Shown here: piece by piece, positions 57,331 to 64,000 of the stretch
Layout: each line of letters begins with the position of its first letter
Position numbering within the stretch: the first letter of the stretch is position 1
NCBI GenBank assembly: GCA_913775715.1
Contig: CAJYMC010000001.1
Coordinates: 141,526 to 205,525 of the forward strand
DNA from: an uncultured Exiguobacterium sp.
GTDB lineage: Bacteria > Bacillota > Bacilli > Exiguobacteriales > Exiguobacteriaceae
DNA length: 64,000 nucleotides
Direction: 5' to 3'
Made by a program: the position numbers and the translations under genes
The notes under the pieces: generated by a model
What the model saw: only the letters and a program-made list of their open reading frames with translations
What the model was told of the DNA's origin: nothing
Databases searched by the model: none

Positions 57331-58176
57331 ATGCGTAAACGTACACGCTGGTTAGTATCCCTCAGCGTCCTCGCCTTAGGAAGCTGGTTTTTATATCGTG
57401 AAAATAACGTCATCGATGTCTCACAGGTGACGGTTACGTCAAGTCGCTTACCGGAAGCGTTTGACGGCTATCACATCGTTCAGATCGCCGATTTACATGG
57501 CAAAGCGTTCGGGAATGAACAAGAACGACTACTGAAGAAAATTGATCGCGAAAAGCCGGATCTCGTCGTCATGACAGGTGATTTGATTGACTCACGACGA
57601 AACGGTGAAGAAGCTGCCCTTACACTCATGAAAACGCTCGTCGATCGATACCCCGTTTATTTCGTCACCGGGAATCATGAAGTCCGACGAAATCTAACGA
57701 TTTTGCCGAAGCTTGAGCAAATGGGTGTCACCGTTCTCCGGAATGAAGTGCGCGTCATTGAATACCAAGGTCAATCGATTTCGTTACTTGGTATCGACGA
57801 CCCGACGACGACACGATGGCGCGAAGGACTGTCGGAACCGGATGGCATTCGTCAAAGTCTCGATCAAGCACTACAAGAAGTCTCGCCTGATGCGTTCCAG
57901 CTCTTGCTCGCCCATCGTCCGGAGTATAAATCGCTGTACGCGGAACGATCCATTGATCTCGTCTTGTCCGGTCATGCGCATGGCGGTCAGATTCGACTGC
58001 CGTTTACAGAGGGTCTGTATGCCCCCGGTCAAGGCTTTTTCCCAAAAGTAACGGCAGGTCGATATCAGGAACAGCAGACTGAACTGATCGTCAGTCGTGG
58101 TCTCGGGAACAGTCTGTTTCCATTTCGTCTGTTCAATCATCCGGAACTCGTCGTCTTGACGCTGAAACGACCATAA
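57331..58176 (+). CDS. YkuE-like membrane-anchored metallophosphoesterase
   Basis: A 281-residue calcineurin-like phosphoesterase. An N-terminal helix with a basic start (R-K-R-T-R-W, about 1-23) leads to metal-binding motifs I-A-D-L-H-G (52), M-T-G-D-L-I-D (91), V-T-G-N-H-E-V (119), L-A-H-R-P and L-S-G-H-A-H-G-G-Q (215). The family includes YkuE and UDP-2,3-diacylglucosamine hydrolase-like enzymes; in Gram-positives the substrate is probably an envelope phosphodiester. GAAATGAGGTGA precedes the ATG. It is monocistronic. Confidence 0.88.
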   Translation: MRKRTRWLVSLSVLALGSWFLYRENNVIDVSQVTVTSSRLPEAFDGYHIVQIADLHGKAFGNEQERLLKKIDREKPDLVVMTGDLIDSRRNGEEAALTLMKTLVDRYPVYFVTGNHEVRRNLTILPKLEQMGVTVLRNEVRVIEYQGQSISLLGIDDPTTTRWREGLSEPDGIRQSLDQALQEVSPDAFQLLLAHRPEYKSLYAERSIDLVLSGHAHGGQIRLPFTEGLYAPGQGFFPKVTAGRYQEQQTELIVSRGLGNSLFPFRLFNHPELVVLTLKRP

Positions 58177-58212
58177 AAAAAGAACGTGTGCCGCGGCACA
58201 CGTTCTTTTTTT
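58176..58212. terminator. Convergent bidirectional terminator
   Basis: AAAGAACGTGTGCC-GC-GGCACACGTTCTTT is a near-perfect palindrome with A and T runs on both sides. Confidence 0.92.
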
Positions 58213-58705
58213 AGACCAATGCTTCATGTAGAGCAGCGTCAGCATTTTCCCACATCTCCGGTTTATGTGTCTGTAAGAAATCACGTAACAATTCCTTTGA
58301 ACGCTCATCCATATGATCGACGACGATCCGTCCTTTAAGGGATTTATCCATCTTATTGACGTGGTCGGCAAGAATCTTGAATCCGCGACGCGCTTCCGCA
58401 TCGACTAACAGATCGCACGCAGCGACACCACCGTAATAGAAGCCTTCTGGCTTACGACCGACTGTCACCCAGACGATCCAGTACAATTTACCGTTCGGTG
58501 TATCGGCTTTATCCGTCGTGAACTTGACGCGCTTCTCAATGGCAGCTTTCGCATGCATCGCACCCATATCGATGTAAGCTTCACCGTCTTCCGGAGAAAT
58601 GATGACCGGTGACATACTATTTAAACTGAGTGTTCCGACACCAAATCCTCCGTGACCGTCTGTAGAGTTATCTGAAATGATATTAAAGTTAATCTTTTTT
58701 TCCAT
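58211..58705 (-). CDS. ywhD: YwhD-family protein
   Basis: A 164-residue protein that closely follows the B. subtilis YwhD pattern: F-N-I-I-S-D-N-S-T-D-G-H-G-G-F-G-V-G, Y-I-D-M-G-A-M-H-A-K, P-N-G-K-L-Y-W-I-V-W-V-T-V, A-R-R-G-F-K and D-H-V-N-K-M-D-K-S-L-K (split). The molecular function is unknown. The ATG at 58705 with AAAAGGGGA is used; a frame extending to 58837 is not coding by character. The neighbourhood with a 4-OT tautomerase and an HD protein mirrors the Bacillus ywh/ywf region. Confidence 0.9.
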   Translation of the reverse strand: MEKKINFNIISDNSTDGHGGFGVGTLSLNSMSPVIISPEDGEAYIDMGAMHAKAAIEKRVKFTTDKADTPNGKLYWIVWVTVGRKPEGFYYGGVAACDLLVDAEARRGFKILADHVNKMDKSLKGRIVVDHMDERSKELLRDFLQTHKPEMWENADAALHEALV

Positions 58706-58770
58706 CGTGTTTTGTCCCCTTTTAATCCTGTTACTTCTATCATACCGTATTCCGAGGTGTCTGCAACCAG

Positions 58771-59295
58771 TCACTCGTAACGGAGGAGCTGTAATTGTTC
58801 CTCTGTCGCTCGGCGAATCGTCGGGAGACGATAACACGTCATGGAAGCAATCTCCTCGTGTGCCGGGGGATTGACCTCTTCGAGATGGAGCAAAGCGCGG
58901 TCAAATAAGGTTTGCGCTGCACGACCGAATAAAAAGAGACGCTCTAGGGAAGAACATCGCGATCGAATCGCACGTAACTGATGCGCGAGTTCCCGTACCT
59001 TCGCCTCGACCTCCTCTTCCATGTCGGCTGTCGGCTTCCGGTTTTGAAACAGTGGTTTAAAACGCACATCGTCCTCAAGCAACGTCAGCATCCCGTATCG
59101 CTTTGCTTCTTTTTGATTCAGCATTTGAGCCAAATCTTTATCCGTCACGAGTCGACCGAACGGAATGTTCTGTTCAAATACGATATCTGCAACCTCAAGC
59201 CCTTTTGCGCCAGATAATGGATAACTCGTATCCTCCGGTAACGTCCGATCAAAAATCAGTAGCGTATGAATTTTCTTCCGTATGATCGCGTCCAT
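58771..59295 (-). CDS. Unrecognised 174-residue soluble protein
   Basis: The family is not recognised. The N-terminal third alternates strands and loops (H-T-L-L-I-F-D-R-T-L-P-E-D-T-S-Y-P-L) and the rest is helical, with V-R-E-L-A-H-Q-L-R-A-I-R-S-R-C and an Arg/Glu-rich end (R-A-T-E-E-Q-L-Q-L-L-R). There is no signal or membrane segment. AAAGGAGAG precedes ATG 59295; a longer frame to 59346 is unlikely. It shares direction with ywhD (65-base gap). Confidence 0.75.
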   Translation of the reverse strand: MDAIIRKKIHTLLIFDRTLPEDTSYPLSGAKGLEVADIVFEQNIPFGRLVTDKDLAQMLNQKEAKRYGMLTLLEDDVRFKPLFQNRKPTADMEEEVEAKVRELAHQLRAIRSRCSSLERLFLFGRAAQTLFDRALLHLEEVNPPAHEEIASMTCYRLPTIRRATEEQLQLLRYE

Positions 59296-59464
59296 TATGT
59301 CTCTCCTTTTCCGCCGTATGTGTATGACTTCTTTCGCTTCCGACAAGAATAGCTCCTACCTTATACCCTTCTTTTTCGAAAACGATGTTCGAATTGACGA
59401 ATCCCCTATCGAATGCGCTATACTGATGGCGTATCGTCATCATGCTAGAGGGGGAAATGAAGTC

Positions 59465-59650
59465 ATGCCATATGTTACGGTTAAAATGTTATCGGGTCGA
59501 ACAGTTGAACAAAAACGCGCGTTGATTGAAAAAGTCACGGAAGCGGTGTCGGAAACGACGAATGCTCCAAAAGAAAACATCACGGTCTTCATCGAAGAGA
59601 TGGAAAAAACGGATTACGGTCAAGCTGGCGTCATGTTCGCGGATAAATAA
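59465..59650 (+). CDS. 4-oxalocrotonate tautomerase-family protein (YwhB-like)
   Basis: A 61-residue tautomerase. The Met is removed to expose Pro1 (M-P-Y-V-T-V-K-M-L), the catalytic base. R-T-V-E-Q-K-R-A-L-I, V-S-E-T-T-N-A-P and T-V-F-I-E-E-M fit the family, which in Bacillus (YwhB) acts on 2-hydroxymuconate-type dienols. The real substrate is unknown. GAGGGGGAAATGAAG precedes the ATG. It has its own terminator. Confidence 0.9.
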   Translation: MPYVTVKMLSGRTVEQKRALIEKVTEAVSETTNAPKENITVFIEEMEKTDYGQAGVMFADK

Positions 59651-59652
59651 CC

Positions 59653-59690
59653 AAAAAGAGACGTCCGGTCGTGACCGCACGTCTCTTTTT
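59653..59690 (+). terminator. Terminator of the tautomerase gene
   Basis: AAAAAGAGACGT-GGTC and GACC-ACGTCTCTTTTT form a stem of about 16 bp with a T run. Confidence 0.9.
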
Positions 59691-59722
59691 CCCATCTACT
59701 TGATCCTTAAGGAGGAAAACTT

Positions 59723-60367
59723 ATGACTACTGTTACTGTACTTGGTGCGACCGGTCGAACGGGTCGCCCTTTAATTGATCGGTTATTAGAAGACGGCTAT
59801 GATGTCCAAGCACTCGTGCGTTCCACATCACCGGACTTACCCGTTCACGATCGCCTTCATATCCTGACAGGAGACGCGACGAATCCAGAGGACCTCGGAC
59901 AAGCACTCGCAGGAAGTACGGCTGTCTTCAGTTGTCTTGGTACCGATCAACAACAGGTCCTCTCGACAGCGATTCCACATCTCGTCACGAAGATGAAGGA
60001 AGCAGGCATCGAACGGATCGTCTTCATTGGTACAGCAGGCATTCTCGATGCGTCAGAAGAACCGGGGAAGTATCGTTTCCAATCGAGTGAGTCCCGTCGC
60101 CGCTCGACGATTGCAGCAGAGGATCACTTGAAAGCTTATCTGACTTTAAAGGATGCAGACGTCGACTTCACCGTCATCTGTCCAACACAACTGACGGAAG
60201 ACAACGCACTTGCTGCTGACGACTTATTGATCGAGACAACACGTTTCACTGCACCGACGGGTCCGATTCCCCGGAAAAACGTCGCTCAGTTCGCTTACGA
60301 AGTCTATCGTGACGGAACCCATCATCGCGTCCGCGTCGGAATTGCTTCGCATGGATCAACTGAATGA
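59723..60367 (+). CDS. Atypical SDR/NmrA-like NAD(P)-binding protein
   Basis: A 214-residue Rossmann protein. V-T-V-L-G-A-T-G-R-T-G-R-P (about 3-15) binds NAD(P). V-F-S-C-L-G-T-D, I-E-R-I-V-F-I-G-T-A-G and V-D-F-T-V-I-C-P-T-Q-L-T-E-D fit flavin-reductase/NmrA-like short-chain proteins without the Tyr-Lys catalytic pair. Relatives act in biliverdin or quinone reduction or as redox sensors. AAGGAGGAAA precedes the ATG. It is monocistronic. Confidence 0.85.
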   Translation: MTTVTVLGATGRTGRPLIDRLLEDGYDVQALVRSTSPDLPVHDRLHILTGDATNPEDLGQALAGSTAVFSCLGTDQQQVLSTAIPHLVTKMKEAGIERIVFIGTAGILDASEEPGKYRFQSSESRRRSTIAAEDHLKAYLTLKDADVDFTVICPTQLTEDNALAADDLLIETTRFTAPTGPIPRKNVAQFAYEVYRDGTHHRVRVGIASHGSTE

Positions 60368-60373
60368 AAAACA

Positions 60374-60409
60374 AAAAGAGCAATGGACCTGTTGATCCAT
60401 TGCTCTTTT
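60374..60409. terminator. Convergent bidirectional terminator
   Basis: AAAAGAGCAATGGA and TCCATTGCTCTTTT pair between the SDR and nucleoside-transporter genes. Confidence 0.9.
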
Positions 60410-60422
60410 ACATGTATAACGA

Positions 60423-61601
60423 TTACAGCAAGACACTGACGACGATTGACGTCAAGACGCTGACAAGTGTTGCACCGTAGAGTAATTTCAAGCCAAAACT
60501 AGCTGCAACGCTTCCTTGGCGATCGTTCAATCCTTTAACCGCACCAGCGATGATTCCGATCGACGAGAAGTTCGCGAACGAGATCAAGAAGACAGACACG
60601 ATTCCGAGTGTACGTTCTGAGAACTCTTTCGTGTACTCAGGAAGGCTTAACATCGCAACGAATTCATTCGTGATCAATTTCGTTGCCATGATACTACCGG
60701 CACTGACAGCTTCCGCCCATGGAACACCCATGATGAAAGCGAATGGTGCAAAGATGTATCCGAGAATTTCTTGGAACGAGATATCGAGAACCATGAGGAA
60801 GATATCGTTGACCATACCGATCAAGGCATTGTAACCGATCAACATCGCACCAACGATGATCGCGACCTTGAATCCATCCATGATGTATTCGCCAAGCATC
60901 TCGAAGAATGTTTGTTTTTCTTCAACGATTTCAAGAATGTCTTCTTCTGGGTCGACCGTGTACGGGTTGATGATCGAGACGATCATGAAACCACCAAACA
61001 AGTTCAAGACGATGGCTGTAACGACATATTTTGGTTCGACCATTGTCATGTACGCACCGACGATCGACATCGAAACTGTCGACATCGCTGACGCACACAA
61101 TGTGTAAAGACGGTTTGCCGGTAATTGACCGATTTGTTTTTTGACTGTGATGAATACTTCTGATTGTCCGATCGCAGCTGAAGCAACCGCATTGTAAGAC
61201 TCAAGACGTCCCATCCCGTTGACTTTCGAGAGGACGAAGCCAATCCCGCGCATCAAGATTGGAAGAATCTTCGTGAACTGAAGAATCCCGATCAAGGCAG
61301 AGATAAAGACGATTGGTAGCAAGACGTTAATGAAGAACGGTTGTGCGCCTTCGTTCGCTAAACCACCGAAGACGAAGTTGATGCCGATTGCCGCATAGCT
61401 GAGCAGTTTTTCGAATACTTTCGCTACACCACGAATGATGATGTAACCGAACGATGTATTGAGTAACACATACCCAAGTACGAGCTGAAGAACTAGCATG
61501 ACCGCAAGCGGTTTCAATTTGATGCTTTTACGGTTGCTGCTGACAAGGAGTGCCAAGCCGAAAACGATAGCCAGTCCGAGTAGTGCGATAAGATATTTCA
61601 T
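60423..61601 (-). CDS. NupC-type concentrative nucleoside transporter
   Basis: A 392-residue transporter with three domains: an N-terminal helix set, the gate domain ([32 protein letters not shown], split) and the C-terminal transport core ([18 protein letters not shown]). Q-S-E and N-F-S-S-I-G are nucleoside- and Na+/H+-site motifs of the CNT family. TAGAGGGGTA precedes the ATG. Nucleoside preference cannot be read. Confidence 0.92.
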   Translation of the reverse strand: MKYLIALLGLAIVFGLALLVSSNRKSIKLKPLAVMLVLQLVLGYVLLNTSFGYIIIRGVAKVFEKLLSYAAIGINFVFGGLANEGAQPFFINVLLPIVFISALIGILQFTKILPILMRGIGFVLSKVNGMGRLESYNAVASAAIGQSEVFITVKKQIGQLPANRLYTLCASAMSTVSMSIVGAYMTMVEPKYVVTAIVLNLFGGFMIVSIINPYTVDPEEDILEIVEEKQTFFEMLGEYIMDGFKVAIIVGAMLIGYNALIGMVNDIFLMVLDISFQEILGYIFAPFAFIMGVPWAEAVSAGSIMATKLITNEFVAMLSLPEYTKEFSERTLGIVSVFLISFANFSSIGIIAGAVKGLNDRQGSVAASFGLKLLYGATLVSVLTSIVVSVLL

Positions 61602-61680
61602 GAAGTACCCCTCTATCTATTAGTTGTTTATCAGTTGTACATTCGTACGATGTCTGACGTTTAATCTCTTTCCAAGTAAT

Positions 61681-61709
61681 AGAATAATCAATATTTCAAA
61701 GAACTACAA
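61681..61709 (-). promoter_or_regulatory. Sigma-A promoter of the nucleoside transporter
   Basis: On the - strand TTGTAG (61709-61704), 17 bases, TATTCT (61686-61681). The leader between promoter and ATG holds a TCGTACGA palindrome (61638-61645) that might bind a DeoR-type regulator. Confidence 0.6.
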
Positions 61710-61723
61710 GAGGAAAAGTTCAT

Positions 61724-62581
61724 TTAGTAACCGCTTTCGTTATTTTCATAGACTTTCAAGACAAACTTTTCCAAGCGTTCCCGAACATTGTCCTGACTGA
61801 GGTTTTGCCTTCCATATGCTTTCCACCCCGGATAGACGTCGATTGTTTCCGGTCCAAAATCAAAAACAGCCCGAATATCCCACGCGTGATCGTAAGAACG
61901 TTTCGTCTGTTTGAGGTAACTTTCTAAAAAATGATCTGCCACCTCGACGGATTCGAGCAAAGCAAGATTCAAGCGGCAATGTGCTAAGTCCACTTCAACA
62001 GGACCTATACATGCGTTCACCCAATCAATCGTATGACATGTTTCGTCTATTTCGTATAACACATTGACCGGATGGAAATCCCGATGAATAAAACGGATAT
62101 GTTGACTTTCAATCGGCTGAACAGTTAACAGTCGACACCATAATTTCGGACGATTCGTCCACGTCGGCACGTGTCGTTCCGTCGCATATGGTCGGTAAAC
62201 ATACCGTGCTTCCGGTACCGGCAATGCGTGAATCGCAGCAAGCGTACATGCCAATCGTTCGACGTATACCGTATCGACTCGATCAATCCGAATCTCTCCC
62301 GGCGAACGCGTCATATATAACCACGGTGGTATTTCGTCTCTAACATCCGTTTGATAATCCAGTACATCTGGTGCCAAATCACCTGCTGCTTGCAACGCAA
62401 ATACTTCATGTGAGACGAGGTCGGGCTCTTCTCGCAACCATTCTTGATTCGTATGGACGCGAAGAATTCCCTCACCGACTCGTAAAACGAGGGAGGAAGT
62501 CGCCCCTTTTAGGACTTCGACCTCTCCTCCCTCCTGTCCAAGCTGTTGTAAGATTTTCGTAAGGACAGCGGACGATATCAT
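61724..62581 (-). CDS. APH-like kinase of unknown substrate
   Basis: A 285-residue protein with the aminoglycoside/choline kinase fold: nucleotide-binding strands (T-S-S-L-V-L-R-V), W-L-Y-M-T-R-S-P-G, the catalytic loop H-R-D-F-H-P-V-N-V-L-Y (about 165-175) with Asp base and Asn, and T-I-D-W-V-N-A in place of the usual D-F-E/D-W for Mg2+. This group also includes homoserine and fructosamine kinases, so drug resistance is not implied. It overlaps the end of the HD phosphohydrolase gene (ATGA) and is its downstream partner. Confidence 0.82.
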   Translation of the reverse strand: MISSAVLTKILQQLGQEGGEVEVLKGATSSLVLRVGEGILRVHTNQEWLREEPDLVSHEVFALQAAGDLAPDVLDYQTDVRDEIPPWLYMTRSPGEIRIDRVDTVYVERLACTLAAIHALPVPEARYVYRPYATERHVPTWTNRPKLWCRLLTVQPIESQHIRFIHRDFHPVNVLYEIDETCHTIDWVNACIGPVEVDLAHCRLNLALLESVEVADHFLESYLKQTKRSYDHAWDIRAVFDFGPETIDVYPGWKAYGRQNLSQDNVRERLEKFVLKVYENNESGY

Positions 62582-63885
62582 GACGTCACGCTACCAATCA
62601 ATAACTGGTCGATTTGCATCTTCTCGTTCGCATGTTCGCGCAAGTCGTGCAAAATTTCTTGCGGGAAGAACAGCTTCTCATCCGTCTGCCGTGATGTCGC
62701 GATGGCTTGAACGAGTGGCGAAACTTGCGAAATCTCTTTCATCTGTCCATTTTTCATCTGTAACATGATTGGTTGTTTACTGATTTCACCGTTATCTCCA
62801 TATAAATCGTAAGGAAGTCGACTTAATTTATCTTCGAGTAAATAATAAGCCGGATTTAAGCCGATCGCTTCAAACAACTCACATAATTTTTCGTGGACGA
62901 GTTCACGTTTTTCAGCCGGGTAATCGACATACTTGAACAATTTTCGATCAACGAATCGACTGGACAAATCTGCAAGGATCGAATCTTGTTCGTTTGCCCA
63001 CTGCTGAAAATAGAAGTAGACGATCGTCTCGTCAAGTCCAAGGAAATCACGCAACTCCATCTTCTGATCAAACAACGGCATTAAATGAATCGGCGCAATC
63101 GCAAACGGATAACCGGACAGATACAATTCCTGTGCTCGTTCGAGAATGGCTTTTAATAGGTAATCACTCGATCGTGTCACCGGATGCAGATAGACTTGCC
63201 AATACATCTGATAGCGGCGCATGATATAGTCTTCGATCGAATGCATCCCGGACTGTTTGACGACCATCTGATTCGGCGCCGGACGCAATACCCGAAGCAT
63301 CCGCTCGAGATCAAATTTTCCGTAGCTGACACCGGCAAAGTGTGCATCACGCAACAAATAGTCCATCCGATCGACGTCGAGTTGTGAGCTGATCATCGTG
63401 ACGAGCAGTTGATTCGGATGGGTCTTATTGATGATTGACGCCACTTCTTCCGCGAATCCGTCTCCGACCTGATCGAGAACTTTTTTGATTTCCGTATCCC
63501 CGAGGATGATCCGCTCTGTCCATGTCTCATGGTTGACACCGAAGACATTCTCGAACGCGTGCGAAAACGGACCGTGACCGACATCATGTAAGAGTGCCGC
63601 AGCCAGCGTCAACTCCCGGTACTGATCATCCCAATCAGCGCGACCGTTGAAGACGTCGATCAGTTGTCGCGTGATCTCATAAACACCGAGTGAATGATGG
63701 AATCGCGTATGTTCCGCTCCATGAAATGTTAAAAAAGATGTTCCCAGTTGTTTGATCCGGCGTAGTCGTTGAAATTCACGTGTTCCGATCAGTTGCCAAA
63801 TCAACTGATCACTGACATAGATATACCGATGAACAGGATCTTTGAAGACCTTCGTTTCCTTTAATTGTCCCAATGATTGATACAT
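62578..63885 (-). CDS. HD-domain phosphohydrolase (YwfO-like)
   Basis: A 435-residue metal-dependent phosphohydrolase. The HD motifs are R-F-H-H-S-L-G (His ligand), L-L-H-D-V-G-H-G-P-F-S-H (His-Asp, near 94-104) and S-Q-L-D-V-D-R-M-D-Y-L-L-R-D (Asp ligand), the dGTPase/YwfO subgroup. In Bacillus YwfO is a cytosolic HD protein of this size, with proposed dNTP or related nucleotide hydrolysis. The C-terminal 200 residues are helical. AAAGGAGAGA precedes the ATG. It is the first gene of a two-gene operon. Confidence 0.9.
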   Translation of the reverse strand: MYQSLGQLKETKVFKDPVHRYIYVSDQLIWQLIGTREFQRLRRIKQLGTSFLTFHGAEHTRFHHSLGVYEITRQLIDVFNGRADWDDQYRELTLAAALLHDVGHGPFSHAFENVFGVNHETWTERIILGDTEIKKVLDQVGDGFAEEVASIINKTHPNQLLVTMISSQLDVDRMDYLLRDAHFAGVSYGKFDLERMLRVLRPAPNQMVVKQSGMHSIEDYIMRRYQMYWQVYLHPVTRSSDYLLKAILERAQELYLSGYPFAIAPIHLMPLFDQKMELRDFLGLDETIVYFYFQQWANEQDSILADLSSRFVDRKLFKYVDYPAEKRELVHEKLCELFEAIGLNPAYYLLEDKLSRLPYDLYGDNGEISKQPIMLQMKNGQMKEISQVSPLVQAIATSRQTDEKLFFPQEILHDLREHANEKMQIDQLLIGSVTS

Positions 63886-63988
63886 ATGTTTCTCTCCTTT
63901 AAATCGTGTCTATGTCGTTGTTGTTCGGTTTTATCTCAAAGGATTCCTGTCTCCCGCAGCGCTTCGCACAGAAACTTTACACACCCTG

Positions 63989-63997
63989 TGCTATAAT
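63989..63997 (+). promoter_or_regulatory. Extended -10 promoter reading out of the window
   Basis: TGC-TATAAT is an extended -10 (TGnTATAAT). No good -35 is seen 17 bases upstream, as is usual for extended -10 promoters. It drives a gene to the right of the window and is back-to-back with the HD phosphohydrolase promoter region. Confidence 0.6.
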
Positions 63998-64000
63998 GAT

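Noticed and set aside
61634..61648. ACATTCGTACGATGT as a full operator ahead of nupC
   Set aside because: Only the central TCGTACGA is palindromic; the flanks are shifted by one base. Mentioned only as a possible DeoR-type site.

Overview
The window looks like chromosomal DNA from a Bacillales Firmicute, most likely Exiguobacterium or a close relative. The evidence is strong AAGGAGG-type ribosome binding sites, Bacillus-type gene families (YwhD, YwfO-like HD protein, YwiB/DUF1934, bacilliredoxin BrxC, HemAT, CsoR-CopA-CopZ, FadF with a FadR operator, tandem CrcB) and an intermediate GC content by eye. It carries about 62 protein genes. I saw no rRNA, tRNA, CRISPR array, prophage or insertion sequence. 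Most genes are single or in short operons closed by clear intrinsic terminators.

Layout. 0-3.2 kb: a diguanylate cyclase, a 58-residue membrane peptide and a chemoreceptor whose RBS lies inside a terminator-like hairpin. 3.2-7 kb: a NUMOD4 protein with a decayed HNH core, a P-loop kinase, and an ada/AlkC-like/GNAT alkylation-repair operon. 7.1-11.7 kb: methyltransferase plus two-component system, then an OatA-type acyltransferase. 11.7-17.8 kb: an envelope metal locus (CopD, CopC, a duplicated anchored helical protein, a thrombospondin-3 calcium-binding protein, a YtkA/FixH-like lipoprotein and a PepSY protein), in which three exported proteins have His-rich ends. 18-28.2 kb: DedA, NIPSNAP-NUDIX fusion, CatE with a divergent HxlR regulator, an AT-rich NERD-helicase, nucleotidyltransferase, DUF4352 protein, oxidoreductase, SigD-type chemoreceptor and paired fluoride channels. 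28.2-38.1 kb: DegV, aldose epimerase, an orphan LytS-like kinase with an altered H-box, a MerR regulator with a damaged start ahead of a CNNM/CorC protein, FadF, and small genes. 38.1-43.6 kb: a GH13 alpha-glucosidase with a LacI-type operator, then succinate-semialdehyde dehydrogenase, an AlsS-like ThDP enzyme and BrxC. 43.8-49.9 kb: MFS exporter, csoR-copA-copZ and HemAT. 50-54.5 kb: a lipoprotein-type class F sortase with its DUF4397 substrate, Lrp-LysE, SpeB and SpeE. 54.6-64 kb: nitroreductase, BCCT transporter, metallophosphoesterase, YwhD, 4-OT tautomerase, NupC-type transporter, APH-like kinase and HD phosphohydrolase.

Themes. Copper and metal handling occurs twice: cytosolic detoxification (csoR-copA-copZ) and a separate surface cluster. 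The surface cluster includes a protein with an MPxTGLGG sorting signal that also occurs in the substrate beside the class F sortase 36 kb away. The strongest metabolic hypothesis is that the coupled GabD/AlsS-like pair is a 2-oxoglutarate decarboxylase/SSADH bypass of the TCA cycle, as described in cyanobacteria, rather than an acetoin pathway. Several translation-start regions are unusual: SD-sequestering hairpins at 1.5 and 14.6 kb, a hairpin between SD and a TTG start at 33.4 kb, and a frameshift at the MerR start. Functions are family-level readings of the translated sequence; no database search was run.
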